From Spirogloea muscicola (lineage: Eukaryota > Streptophyta > Zygnematophyceae > Spirogloeales > Spirogloeaceae): a stretch of 35,653 nucleotides of DNA. The DNA is taken from positions 697,911 to 733,563 of the forward strand of contig WELB01000009.1 of assembly GCA_009602725.1 (NCBI GenBank), in the 5' to 3' direction. Positions 35,575 to 35,653 of this stretch are shown here, one piece after another. Each line of letters begins with the position of its first letter. Position 1 is the stretch's first letter. The position numbers were made by a program, and so were the translations under genes. The notes beneath the pieces were generated by a model, which saw nothing but the letters and a program-made list of their open reading frames with translations, ran no database searches and was not told where the DNA came from.

Positions 35575-35653
35575 GGCCCTCGCCGGCCGCCGGTCCCGCC
35601 GCGCGCGGCGCTCACATCGCGCGCCGCCGAGCCGCCGCCGCCGCCGCCGCCGC
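35575..35653 (-). promoter_or_regulatory. GC-rich 5' leader of the U-box gene
   Basis: Seventy-nine bases upstream of the start codon, ending in a GCC trinucleotide run at the window edge. The composition matches the leaders of the other genes here. No TATA-like element is visible. Confidence 0.35.

Overview
This window is nuclear DNA from a green-lineage eukaryote, most likely a streptophyte (charophyte-type) alga. The genes are split by GT-AG introns whose phases I checked exon by exon. The first exons are extremely GC-rich, and the later exons and introns are much more AT-rich. Lineage pointers are a nuclear ndhN (a subunit of the plastid NDH complex, kept in streptophytes and lost from most chlorophytes), a plant-type malonyl-CoA:ACP transacylase, a plant U-box/armadillo E3 ligase and a plant-like augmin subunit 2. 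I cannot name the species.

Layout from left to right: ndhN (+, 5' end cut by the window edge, 4 visible exons); a 14-exon MYST histone acetyltransferase (+); a broken Ty1/copia retrotransposon on the minus strand (about 8.2-11.8 kb); 2.3 kb of dispersed repeats (11.8-14.2 kb); plastid-type MCAT (+); an augmin AUG2/HAUS2-like gene (-), convergent with MCAT and divergent from the next gene; proteasome subunit RPN10 (+, 10 exons); an unrecognised AT-hook nuclear protein (+, 4 exons); a second repeat cluster (28.45-29.57 kb) from the same families as the first; an intronless PRA1 membrane-trafficking gene (+); and a 9-exon plant U-box/ARM ubiquitin ligase (-), convergent with PRA1.

The genes are unrelated housekeeping functions: plastid electron flow, chromatin acetylation, plastid fatty-acid synthesis, microtubule nucleation, proteasome recognition, membrane traffic and ubiquitylation. 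No operon-like logic links them, and I found no defence, toxin or biosynthetic cluster. The less ordinary content is in the repeats: hairpin-bearing repeat units shared by two clusters 15 kb apart, inverted coding-like repeats, and a copia element that has lost gag and the TATA segment of one LTR.

Three single N bases (20017, 24447, 29866) each fall at the GC-rich 5' end of a gene whose start codon or frame is broken exactly there. They look like unresolved gaps rather than single unknown bases, so three gene starts are uncertain. All exon boundaries were read by eye from conserved protein motifs and splice dinucleotides. No search or transcript evidence was available.
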